Assembly: GCA_947652115.1 (NCBI GenBank)
Contig: OX393562.1
Span: 16,417,539 to 16,481,538 of the forward strand
Reading direction: 5' to 3'
Source of the DNA: Blastomussa wellsi
Taxonomy: Eukaryota; Cnidaria; Anthozoa; Scleractinia; Plerogyridae
Length of the DNA stretch: 64,000 nucleotides
The translations under genes were made by a program, and so were the position numbers. Each line of letters starts with the position of its first letter. Within the stretch, counting starts at the first letter, position 1. Below, piece after piece: positions 11,538-22,975 of the stretch. A model generated the notes under the pieces. That model was given only the letters and a program-made list of their open reading frames with translations. It was not told where the DNA came from and made no database searches.

Positions 11538-13002
11538 ATGGCGTCCGGAAAACTTGACGAGGTAAGAGTTTATTTCATTGAACAATATGAGACTGAATTA
11601 AAACTAAGCCACGCAAGCGAAACGAGTCAATTCTACCAAATAATGCATGTGAACGCTAAGCTCTCTGAAGTTTGCTAACGAACAATTGTTAAAGAACAAT
11701 TTTCCAGAGCAACACTTACGATTTTAACACCAACAATTTTTTGAGTTTGAATTTGGTGAATTCCTTGAACAGCAAGTTAACATCGAATAACTGATAAGAA
11801 AATAGAGATTCTCCAACGATAGCTTGTCGAGGTTTAATCAGGTTTGGCAAAATATTTCTTCTGAGTCTATGTCGGAGAGTCGATTGTTTAAAAAACGAGA
11901 CGAAACAGGAGGTTATCTGCTCGTTTCTGAACTCTCTATAACAGAGTCTGAGAGGACGAATAACGAAGACAATAAATTTTCCAAGTTTCTATATCATCGA
12001 CTAACATGTTGTTTGTATATATTTGTTCATTTCGGTTTTCTTTTCCCCATTCCAGGTGCAGTGCAATCAAAGAGAGATCATAATAAGACATATGGAACAA
12101 AACAGTTGCTACGAAGGTAAGTTTTGGTGAACTTGATTTTCTTGAGAAAATAGGTTCGAAGTGTGTACATGTGGCTACACTTGGCTTGCTGATGCCTAAA
12201 CAAAAACGAAATTAGAAATCCAGCACAAGACTCTCTAAGTTTTTGCTTGTTGTTTGACAGTCTAGTCTCGCAGAGAGGCAAGATTGGATCACTGGATAAG
12301 TTCTTGAGTGGATTGGTATCTATTATTTACTCATTACGACATTTTTTCTCAGTTTCAGACAGATTGCCCTTATAAGGACGTTTTGATAGGGAGCACCAAA
12401 AAGTAATTACTTGAAACGAAGGTAAGCTTTATGATCAGCTAGACTAAGTAAATAAATTCGCAATGTGCATCTTTGGATGTTGTAAGAATCACTAATCAGT
12501 GTTTTATTTTAAGAAGACATCAGATGTTAATTGAACTTCTAGAAATTAAATGATTGAAGGACCCTTGTCAGTCAGTCTTTGTTTTTGTTTACTTTCAAGA
12601 TTATATTTCACGCCGAGCGTTTCAAAATGAAAGAGATCGTTGTGAAACTGTTGTAACTAATTAAACATACTTCCAGGAACACATTTTACAGCCGTAAGAT
12701 TGCGCTTTAAATTACAATTTCCAAAATTCCATTGTCATCCAAAATGACAGAGGCTGGCTATGTCCCTTTAAAAAATAGCGAAATATTAAAGATCGTGCGT
12801 TTTGGATTAAGGACAAAAGCAGTTCAAAAATATTTTGAATTCGTTCTATAGCAATCTATTGCGAAAGTTTTGTCTGGCAATTATTGATTATGTTAACTCA
12901 TTCAAATATTGATTTCTCATTTTCAGACGCTGTTGCTGCTGGAAAAAATCTTTATGTGGTATCAGAGTAAGAGAGGAAAACACTGCAAAGCACTAAGCGA
13001 AG
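11538..13002 (+). CDS. Putative short multi-exon gene, copy 1 (hypothetical)
   Basis: ATG at 11538 opens MASGKLDE and runs directly into GAG|GTAAGAG. Further candidate exons are 12056-12116 (VQCNQREIIIRHMEQNSCYE, ending phase 1), 12359-12421 and 12927-13002, each with a pyrimidine-rich CAG acceptor and a GT donor. Joining exon 2 to exon 4 gives about 43 residues, ending at TAA 12968-12970. Including exon 3 stops the frame after five more codons. I recognise no family. It may be a small peptide gene with cassette exons, or a spliced non-coding RNA. The whole unit is duplicated. Confidence 0.35.
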
Positions 13003-13308
13003 GTAGGCCGTAGAAACCTACTACTGTACGAAGTAGAATAAGCACAGGACTTTAAGTCAGGGAAGCGACTGCCAATTGATGAAGAAATCCCACCTCCGAC
13101 ACGAGATTCAGCCCAAGGTTTTCGTCCCTCAAGTTGCTAAGCAACATGACGTGTTTATTCGCGCGTGTTTCTTTACACCCCAATCATTAATGTTGTTTGG
13201 TACAAGCCCTCCAACTGCCTTTTCTATTTCTTTCCGTGACATGCTACTAAGAAGTGCGTAGAGAAAGTAGCGCTACGATACAAAACATTATTGGTGTTCA
13301 TTTTCCAG

Positions 13309-14080
13309 GTTCAAACAACAATCAAAATAATGATGGAGAAGGAAGAGCACGTGAGTAAAACACTCCTTTCTATGAAAATCATACAAAATACTACATCCTG
13401 GGAATCGATGGGCACTCGCCAAAACAAAAGCTTTTACACCTGAAATAATAATTTACAAGTCAAAGATAACCTTCTTTTTTCCAAAGGGATTTGCAGTAGA
13501 ACTAAGCCTTACAACTACCAATACCTCGTTCATACGTCCACGGCTCCAAGCGGTGACTCGAAGTACAATTAAGTTATCTATATTAAAAGTCTTTATGACC
13601 TGTAAGAGTTATGTTTTGCTACAAAGTTCTGCGTCTAGTACTAAAGACTATGGAGCCTAATTGACTAAAATTAGCTTTTAAGCAGTCTATAAGCTGAGAT
13701 AAACAGAGCATATAATTTACAGACTGGAGTTAATTTCATTCGTTTCAAACTTAGGCACTGATCGGACCAACGTGTGTTGGGTAAAGGAAGGATGCAGCTC
13801 TCTCAAACCCAAACAGTGTTCCAGCTTGCCTCTTGAAGTGGTTGACCATGTTGAAGATTTTGACGCTGCTGAGTTGAATCTTTACCTCAATAAAGGATGT
13901 TACACTGCTGCTAATCTGCAGCCTCAGCTCGACAACGCCCCAGCCTCCTGCAATCCGCCGTGTTTCCGCATCACGAAGCCTGGGGAGTACTGTTATATGA
14001 GCACGCGCAATAACAACTTCTCCAACAGACGTCACATGGGTCAGATCACTGTCGTCAAGTCTGAAGAGACATTGGTATAA
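13309..14080 (+). pseudogene. Orphan duplicated last two exons of the DD3-3-like gene
   Basis: Exons 13309-13350 and 13755-14080 copy exons 8 and 9 of the DD3-3-like gene. Splice sites, the frame and the TAA at 14078-14080 are all intact, and the AATAAA follows at 14139. No copy of exons 1-7 accompanies them. They could serve as an alternative 3' end if the first polyadenylation site is skipped, otherwise they are a dead partial copy. The encoded region is nearly unchanged, which suggests a recent duplication or, less likely, assembly redundancy. Confidence 0.8.
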
Positions 14081-14717
14081 ACTGTGCCCATCGCACGTTG
14101 TTTAATATATACTGCAGTGTTATGGCTTGTTGTTGTCAAATAAAAATATAAGAAGGAATTCTTTAATGTGTGTTGATAGTTTGCAATATAAAAACGTTGC
14201 ACGTGTAAAGAGATCTTGAAAAACAGTCCACTGCCTTGCCATTGCCAAGATGGTCGGAGCGAAGCCAAACACATGCCTTTGATTGAAAAACAACAAGGAC
14301 CGAGGAAAGTTGAAGAATACGCGTTAAGGTTGTGAACCTGAAAAGGCCCTTGGATCGGGTTAATAACTTTCAAACCCTTGCTTACCGGCCAAATAGCCCA
14401 CAATGTTGGTCATAAACCGCCTAAAAAGTCAAAGTTTCAAGCATTTTTTGGGATTTTGTTATGTTACATTTCAAATAAAAATAAAGGGAGAAATGTCACT
14501 GTTTTTGTCACCCAAGTTCTTTTTTTACTTTGATTTTTTGTCTAATAAAGAGAAAAAACAAAGTCAATTATAAAAGCATGGAGGTGGAATAGACTCTGGG
14601 TTACTCAGATCATGAGCTATTCCCACTAACCACTATACTACCGAGGCCCGGCTGCCAAACGCCGAAAATTTTAAGACTTTATCGTGTTTCCCTTACCATT
14701 CTTGAGAGCTAACCGAA

Positions 14718-14780
14718 TAACCGCAGTGCTTAGTAGGCTAACCGCAATGCTTAGTAGGCTAACCGCAGTGTTATAATACG
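14718..14780 (+). repeat. Contracted minisatellite in duplication copy 2
   Basis: Two full 21-bp units (14718 and 14739) are followed by a degenerate one. Copy 1 has four. Confidence 0.8.
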
Positions 14781-15026
14781 CTAACCAGGGTGATTGTGTA
14801 GTCTAATTTAGCAAACCAAACTCGTTCCTAGTGCATTCCGTAGCCCGGAGCCATTCCTGTAATTAACCGCTACTTTCTTATTTGCACACGGCCACACCAT
14901 CGCTTGAAGTCACTTTACTAACTACACTACACTACAGTTCACTACACTAAATTACATTTCTACTAGCCCGAAAAAATCTCAAATATCAAAGGTGTGATGA
15001 ATAAATTAATTAATTAATTCGTGAAC

Positions 15027-16005
15027 GAATCAAGGAATTGTGGGTCGTGTGCGGTTTATATACAGAAAGATGGAGCTTCGCTATTGGTTGTTGCCTGGTA
15101 ACGTGAAAACGGAATAAATGAGTTGAATGAAAAGCGTTCGTTGATACCGTGAGGATTAAGATAGCCGATTTGAAAAATAAATTTTTGTTCTAGAGTTTTG
15201 CGGCTTTCCGTGCTTACTTGGTGAAGGGAGGGGCCACAGACTGCCATATGTTGCTTAGAATGATTTGGGAGATTCAAAATGATCCCGATACTGGCAGATC
15301 ATTTTCGCAACCTCGATTAATTTCATTCAAATGCGACAAAAACATAGGTAACTTTAGTCAGAAGTGCATTCCAAACAAGTGATCAAACCGGAACTTTTAA
15401 ATGCGCTCGCGCACGATGCAAAACATGCCCTTTCATTCACAACGTTGACAAAATATCAGGACCCAAGCGATCTGTCCCAAGATCACTGATCATTTCACCT
15501 GTACCTCAGCCAATGTCATCTACTGCATAACTTGCACTCTTTGCAAAAAGTTGTACATCGGCGAAACAGGGAGACGATTAGGCGACCGATTCCGAGAACA
15601 CCTTCGGGACGTAGAGAAAGACGACAAAAATGCATCTAAACCCGTCGCGAGACACTTCAATCTCCCAAATCATTCTAAGCAACATATGGCAGTCTGTGGC
15701 CTTTCCCTTCACCAAGGAAGCACGGAAAGCCGCAAAACTCTGGAACAAAAAATTATTTTTCAAATCGGCACTCTTAATCCTCACGGTATCAACGAACGCT
15801 TTTCATTCAACTAATTTATTCCGTTGTTTTCACGTTACCAGGCACCAACCAGTAGCGAAGCTCCATCTTTCTGTATATAAACCGCACACGACGCACAATT
15901 CCTTGATTCGCTCCGACGAAGGGCTAGCGCTAAAAACGTCAGCTCACGAATCTCTTTGCGGTAGCCAATTTACATTATCAACCCAGTTGATAAACCAAAT
16001 TATAT
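15027..16005 (+). mobile_element. Decayed Penelope-like element with inverted 3' end, copy 2
   Basis: This is the duplicate of 9873-10853 with the same inverted layout. The GIY-YIG frame is open from 15551 to 15814 (YIGETGRRLGDRF to the natural C-terminus). Confidence 0.8.
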
Positions 16006-16691
16006 CATGAACATTAAGCCAGCCAGAGACTGCTTGGCCACAATTTCCCTAAACCGTTCTTGTTTTGATGTACCGGTATGTCAATGATGTACAACATTTA
16101 AGATATCAATAATTTTTAGGACATTTAAAACAGGAAAAGAACTTTTTGAGATATTTAGAACATTTCCAAGATATAATTTCAGATATTTATAAAAAATAAT
16201 TGAGGGCTTTCGGGATGTTATGAGAAAGGTTTTTTCTTTAGCGTTCTTTCAAGTCTCCAATGTCACCTTGCACACCAAAACGCCAGAACCGCGTTTCAAA
16301 AGTTTTAAAAAGTCTCCATATTTAGAAGCGCTTTCGAAAAATCTCCTTTTTCGATTAAACGATCAGTATTTTCCGTCATTTATATGTGGACACTAATGAC
16401 AGGCAATGCATTAAAAAACGAAACGAAAACGCATTGGTACAGAAGCTGCCTTGAATGAAATAATTTTGTGTGAATTAATTTTCAAATTAATTCAATTCAA
16501 CAAATGGCCCAGGAACCTCGCCATGCAATTTTCACGTGTGATTTTTCTAATTTACATTTTATTTTACTGCACCTCGTGGTCGGAGCTCTTCGACTTCTTC
16601 CAAGGGTCCAAATTTCCAAGAGAAATTGCCAAGTACTTCCATTTGAAAAACCTGATGCTGGCGCATAACTCTCAACCGAATTAGTTTGGTC

Positions 16692-19130
16692 ATGGCGTCC
16701 GGAAAACTTGACGAGGTAAGAGTTTATTTCATTGAACAATATGAGACTGAATTAAAACTAAGCCACGCAAGCGAAACGAGTCAATTCTACCAAATAATGC
16801 ATGTGAACGCTAAGCTCTCTGAAGTTTGCTAACGAACAATTGTTAAAGAACAATTTTCCAGAGCAACACTTACGATTTTAACACCAACAATTTTTTGAGT
16901 TTGAATTTGGTGAATTCCTTGAACAGCAAGTTAACATCGAATAACTGATAAGAAAATAGAGATTCTCCAACGATAGCTTGTCGAGGTTTAATCAGGTTTG
17001 GCAAAATATTTCTTCTGAGTCTATGTCGGAGAGTCGATTGTTTAAAAAACGAGACGAAACAGGAGGTTATCTGCTCGTTTCTGAACTCTCTATAACAGAG
17101 TCTGAGAGGACGAATAACGAAGACAATAAATTTTCCAAGTTTCTATATCATCGACTAACATGTTGTTTGTATATATTTGTTCATTTCGGTTTTCTTTTCC
17201 CCATTCCAGGTGCAGTGCAATCAAAGAGAGATCATAATAAGACATATGGAACAAAACAGTTGCTACGAAGGTAAGTTTTGGTGAACTTGATTTTCTTGAG
17301 AAAATAGGTTCGAAGTGTGTACATGTGGCTACACTTGGCTTGCTGATGCCTAAACAAAAACGAAATTAGAAATCCAGCACAAGACTCTCTAAGTTTTTGC
17401 TTGTTGTTTGACAGTCTAGTCTCGCAGAGAGGCAAGATTGGATCACTGGATAAGTTCTTGAGTGGATTGGTATCTATTATTTACTCATTACGACATTTTT
17501 TCTCAGTTTCAGACAGATTGCCCTTATAAGGACGTTTTGATAGGGAGCACCAAAAAGTAATTACTTGAAACGAAGGTAAGCTTTATGATCAGCTAGACTA
17601 AGTAAATAAATTCGCAATGTGCATCTTTGGATGTTGTAAGAATCACTAATCAGTGTTTTATTTTAAGAAGACATCAGATGTTAATTGAACTTCTAGAAAT
17701 TAAATGATTGAAGGACCCTTGTCAGTCAGTCTTTGTTTTTGTTTACTTTCAAGATTATATTTCACGCCGAGCGTTTCAAAATGAAAGAGATCGTTGTGAA
17801 ACTGTTGTAACTAATTAAACATACTTCCAGGAACACATTTTACAGCCGTAAGATTGCGCTTTAAATTACAATTTCCAAAATTCCATTGTCATCCAAAATG
17901 ACAGAGGCTGGCTATGTCCCTTTAAAAAATAGCGAAATATTAAAGATCGTGCGTTTTGGATTAAGGACAAAAGCAGTTCAAAAATATTTTGAATTCGTTC
18001 TATAGCAATCTATTGCGAAAGTTTTGTCTGGCAATTATTGATTATGTTAACTCATTCAAATATTGATTTCTCATTTTCAGACGCTGTTGCTGCTGGAAAA
18101 AATCTTTATGTGGTATCAGAGTAAGAGAGGAAAACACTGCAAAGCACTAAGCGAAGGTAGGCCGTAGAAACCTACTACTGTAATAAAATAACAAGTCGGA
18201 AACGTGTACATGTGACTACTTCTCTCATGGCGGCGTGTGATATAGTACAGGAAGAATTCAGATGTTGATCACTAATCAAAACAAAGCAAGTTTAAATCTG
18301 CAAATTGGGATCATGTTTTTCCCAGCTAATACCATGGTGACGGTGCTGAGAACTTAAAAACACATGGATACCGATAACCAGAACCATGGCAACAACTGCC
18401 GATCACTGGCAATGCAAGCCGTACCTGCCAACCTTTTGTGAAAACAGTTTTTGATATAAGCAAAACTGAATTTCATTTTCCTGTATACCGAGTTGATTAT
18501 TGCGTCTAACCAAACATCTTAATACTAATAAGCGAACGAAAATAACTTCGATATTGAAATATGGTTTTAATTTTCTTTCATGGGACTGAAATTATCCTGT
18601 TTGAATCTAAACTGGAAATAAACTTTTAAATAGAAATTAACGCTATAGTAAACGAACGCAATTTGTAGTTAACCTCTGGCGATTGAAGTCTCAGTACAAC
18701 ATATCTTAGAATGCTTTTTTTCACAATCACAAGGATAACAATCAGTCACTAGCACTGAATTTGTTGCCTCGAATCAAAATTTGTTTGAGTAAAGCAAAGC
18801 ATTCGCTGGAGATTATGAGGAAATTTGCAAGGATCTTTGCGCAGCTTCCTTACTTCAAAGTTAAATTTGATTCGAACAGTTGTCACATTTCGGTTCGTGA
18901 AATTTTAATTATATTTAGTTGATAAGACTCTCGATTCCATGAAAAACTTTATAGTGGAGTTCTTTGTCCGGTGAAAGAAATAATTCTTTATAAATACTAA
19001 CTTATTTCAGACTGGTTTCCAAGAAATTGCTGGTGGTTGTGACGGAATTTGAAAACCGAGATACCTGATCCCCGTGACAATTATTGTGCGTCATATGTTC
19101 TTGTTGAATAAAGCAATGGAAATTTTTACT
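16692..19130 (+). CDS. Putative short multi-exon gene, copy 2, with possible terminal exon
   Basis: Exons at 16692-16715 (MASGKLDE), 17210-17270, 17513-17575 and 18081-18156 repeat copy 1 exactly in position and splice signals. Beyond the duplication, a TTATTTCAG acceptor opens a possible last exon at 19011, with AATAAA at 19107-19112. The three possible exons after exon 2 all begin with AC, so each reads Asp at the phase-1 join and then a different short tail. In frame from exon 2, the terminal exon gives DWFPRNCWWL then stop. Function is unknown and no family is recognised. The conserved splicing signals suggest a transcribed unit, but its coding status is uncertain. Confidence 0.35.
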
Positions 19131-21987
19131 TTGAACCTACGAAAACAGTAAACACCAGAAATATTTATAGAATGTTTCTTTTTTGCTACAAAGGAAAGCC
19201 AATCAGGGATGTGAAAACTAAACCGCAAACAAAAATGGCAATGAGTTTGTGGTTTTGAAGTTTGTTCGCTTGTCCTGAACTTAATTATGATTGGTCACTA
19301 CGCAATCAACATTCCTGAAATATGTCAACGATTTTCGTAGTCGCACAGTAACGTTGAGAGAAATTTTGTGCCTTTTTCAGCAAGTTAACATGAGCCAACT
19401 CTGGCGTTCAAATGAGAAATAAATTCTAATGAATCAGATTATTTTTTTACTGGAGCAAATTCAGTTGTTTCAGTTCTTGCTCGCTGAGTTTTGGGATTTT
19501 TGTCAACAAAATTTGCTATCAATAATGGCATGATCGGAATGTAAACAAATACCGGACACGAAAGGGGTTTCCCAGGGAACACCAGCGGTCGTTTCTCAAT
19601 TGAAGGTCAGTCGTTTGTAAAAACTGCTGAATACATATCCATTTTAATTTTTCTTTGACTATAATCTTTAAAAACCCAGCAGTAACATGAAGCAAGCAAT
19701 ATTTATTATAAAAAATAATTTTCACATAACATCATTATAGCCAACGTGCGTGTTTACGCTGACATATGTTCTGCGAAAATTGACTTTAAAATTTTCATAG
19801 TTTTGATGTGAAAAATTTTACCATTTTTATAATAGTTTGTAATCCAATCATGCAGAGAACTAACAAGGAAACTTTGAACAGCTTAGGCTGATGTGCACAT
19901 TTTAGAAGATTTGAAATTTGTTTAAAAGAACTCCACGTGCACAAGCTAAATGCAAATTATATGGTGTCGATTTTTAGGAGGAGCCATTGATGGTGTCCGT
20001 TCGTGTTTAGGTTTCAAGTTACTAGGCTAACATAACATTTAAATGGATAAAAAGCTACTAGTGCTTTTCACAGACATTTCAACTGCTGAAACACAACAGA
20101 TGACTTCCACCACCTTTTTAACGCGTTTTTCCTTCGTGAAACTCTTGGTTCACTTCCAAACGATCACTATTTAAATAGCGATGTTTCTCGTGATGTCACC
20201 TATTGTTATTAATATGCCAACCAGAACCTAACTGGTTGTTGAAACAATGACTTCTTTGTTCTGTGTTTGGCAGATTTGAACATCAAAAGAAATGTGACGT
20301 TAATGTTTGCAAACAAGAAATATCGCTAAATTTAGTCGTCGGAAGCTGACAAATTATAAAGAGATTATTTTTTGTCCAGTTTTCTCGCTTCTTTGTTCGT
20401 ATTGTGGTCAACATGTAGTTTCTCCTAACAATATCAACACATCGCTATAAACAATAACGAAAATTATCAACATGGAGATATTGTGACGTAAAGTATTGGA
20501 AATAATTCATATATGAACTGCGGATGTAGGTAAGAGTGAGAATTGATGATCGCAGTGAATCTCCAATGGGATAAAGAAGTCTGACAAAATGTCGGGACAT
20601 TAACAGGATGGACAATCAAACTATCAAAACTTTCATCAAAACAAATGTTTCACAACCAGAAAAGAGTGTGGATATTTTCATATTTCACATTATTATATAG
20701 TGCAATAAAAATGGCAAAATGGAAGGAACTGATAATGCAGAGTATAGTCGATTGTTGAGCCACTCCGTCATCCTCAACGCCGGAAAACTCGTTGATAAAC
20801 ATTTATGACAAAGTACTCAGATACATCACCAACAAAAACATTTCTCCCAGTTTTAAATGTTCTAAGTCCTAAATACTGAAACATTAACGGCTAAATTGTC
20901 ACGCGATGCTGTGCATGGTCCGTATTTTAACACGCAAGTTTGTGTTTTCTTCCAGAGTCTCTGATTCTGCTTTCTGAACGATGTGGATCACAAGAACAGA
21001 ATGAGAAGACCAGAACACTTTAAAGGGCTTAGCCGCCGAACAAGAAAACATAGTTAGAGATTTCTTCCTGAGGTAATATAGCTTAGTTTTATTCGCCGGT
21101 AACGATCTTTCTTCGGTAAAATATTTGCCACTCGTCGACAGGAAGCCATGAGAGTGATCTGACAAAACCGAAGAGTCGGAATCCAGGACTGGCATTGAAT
21201 GTAGTGTCGAATACAAGCAATCTTATTGTTTAGTACAAGCCAAAATTCCTCGAAACTGTTTGTAATCAGAATTTTCATTTTAAAATTGAAGAAAAGTATT
21301 TTCTTGAATTAATAGTTAGTTCAGGGCGTTTAAAAGCACTTTTCCAGTGACTGTCAAAATATATTTAACTTTTACTTAAAATTGATCCAAACCAACTGGT
21401 GAAACTTACGGAAAATTTTCGACGTTGTTTATTGCAGTGAAACGAACAACTGCTGTCAGAAAATAGCGTGAGCAAATACATGTCAACACATGGTTTGGTT
21501 GTACGGTCTATTGTGCTGTTCTGTGACAGTAGTAATTCGCTCTGTAATTTTGTTTTCTTTTTAATGACAGTCATTTGAAAAATGCTTTTATAACTTGCCA
21601 AACAAAACTAATCGTTTTTCTTTACTTTTATAACAAGCCAATTTTTTTGTTGCAACTGAAGTTTTCACTAGACGTTTTATCATTCATTGTATCACTGCTG
21701 TTGTTATTCGACTTAGTAAGATTTTCTAGTTCAACAATTGAGCTTGTAATTCGGCAGTTTTCTGTTTACATATTTTTGTCTTCTATACTTTAATAATTAG
21801 GTAGTCAGGAATTGTGATTTTCTTTGTTGAAACATGATCGCTTGTACTCGTGGTGTTGTAAACAACTTTGATTATAATAAAAACATTGTAATTAGTTAAC
21901 AGAACTGAAAAAGAAATAAACACTCTTCAACTGCACTCTTGTTTCTTTTCTTTGTCTTTTATTGAGCAAACAAATAAACAAAAAAAA
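19131..21987. other. AT-rich intergenic sequence, no supported gene
   Basis: Short open frames here (for example - strand 20899-21216) have no recognisable motif, no clear splice framing and low-complexity composition, so I do not call them. No repeat family was recognised by eye. Confidence 0.5.
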
Positions 21988-22400
21988 TTGCGCTTTTAAA
22001 AGGGCCTGGTAACTAGTCAAAATGTAGGCTATCTCTAAGACTATATTTTGTCTATGGAGGGTTGCCGAAAAGAAAAAAAATTCTGCGATTTTGGACAGAG
22101 TCTAGTCTGTAATCAAACACATACGTTGACTTTTGATGGGCGAAAATCTGTTCACAGTGCAAGATTTTCCCGCCAAAAGACTTAGTATATTTTTGACTCA
22201 AAACCCAGACACCATTCAAAAAAGCAGACTTTTTTTTCAAAGGACGATTTTCCCGCCAAAAGACTTAGTTTTTTTCGATCTTTTTCTTGGCCCTTTTAAA
22301 AGCGCAAATTTCTCAGTAAACTTTTGTTTTTTTCTCGGTATCTTTTACAAAGCGAAGAACTCTGCCAAAGAAAATTTTCCCGCCAAAAGACTTAGTGTTT
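21988..22400. repeat. Inverted-repeat element with three interspersed 23-bp motifs
   Basis: A perfect 19-bp inverted repeat (TTGCGCTTTTAAAAGGGCC at 21988-22006; its complement at 22289-22307) brackets about 280 bp. A 23-bp motif containing TTTTCCCGCCAAAAGACTTA occurs identically at 22164, 22247 and 22374, the last outside the inverted repeat. No coding is evident. It could be a MITE or a regulatory array; TTTCCCGCC resembles an E2F site. Confidence 0.6.
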
Positions 22401-22712
22401 TCAATATCCAATTTTTTTCAAAGCACTTTATCACTACCAAAAACATCAAGAAATTTCTTCAGTAAATCCAATGTAGTTCTCCTTCAACCTAAAAGAAAAG
22501 GAAAATGCAATGAATTTAACAGCAATAGCTAGCCTGAAAGAGGTTTGTGTAACCACGTTTCTACTTATTATTGGCACCTTAATGTCCATGCATACGACAC
22601 TCGTTAGATTTCAAAATGATTTCGAAGTTTCAGTTAAAATTAATTGCTAAATCTAGTAATAGAATAGCCAAATTCCGTAGCTACTAAAACGGCAAATTAA
22701 AAAAGCTACTAG

Positions 22713-22975
22713 TTAGAATCTTTTATTTCAGAAGGATAAGAAATGTAACATGCTACTGACTATTTAGTAAACATTCAATTAATTGCGTTCATCTCGTCAT
22801 AAAAGATCACTAGATATTATAATCATCCTCAGTTATTATGAACTAGTGCAGTCATTGTAACTTGTTTGTCTCTCAATTCAAAGAATGACGAGATGAACGA
22901 AATTAATTGAATGTTTACTAAATAATCAGTAGCATTTTACATTTCTTCTCCTTCTGAAATAAAAAATTCTCCCAT
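22713..22975. mobile_element. Palindromic MITE with arms of about 85 bp
   Basis: The left arm includes ATTTCAGAAGGATAAGAAAT and AATTGCGTTCATCTCGTCAT. The right arm (about 22884-22975) is its imperfect reverse complement. The loop is about 80 bp. No coding, and no clear target duplication was found. Confidence 0.75.

Larger units (their letters stand above)
7864..13028 (+). repeat. Segmental tandem duplication, copy 1 (about 5.16 kb)
   Basis: This stretch is repeated head-to-tail at 13029-18182 with very few differences. It starts at GAAGTAG in intron 7 of the DD3-3-like gene and ends just after CCTACTACTGTA. It carries exons 8 and 9, the polyadenylation signal, a tRNA-like relic, a 21-bp minisatellite, a decayed PLE and a small multi-exon transcription unit. 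Blocks keep an offset of 5166 bp before, and 5154 bp after, the indels described in the findings. Confidence 0.95.
13029..18182 (+). repeat. Segmental tandem duplication, copy 2
   Basis: This is a direct copy of 7864-13028. Differences seen include scattered single bases, a 30-bp insertion near 14331-14360, loss of two minisatellite units, and 1-3 bp indels. The junction with copy 1 is within a few bases of 13028-13036. After 18182 the similarity stops. Confidence 0.95.

Noticed and set aside
20899..21216. 105-codon open frame on the - strand
   Set aside because: No recognisable motif, no splice framing and overlapping alternative frames; probably chance in AT-rich DNA.
22164..22396. Three spaced identical repeats considered as a CRISPR-like array
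   Set aside because: Only three units, irregular spacing (83 and 127 bp), eukaryotic context and no associated genes.
22133..22465. 110-codon open frame on the + strand
   Set aside because: It consists of the repeated CCCGCCAAAAGACTTAGT motif and Phe-rich AT sequence; repeat-derived, not a gene.
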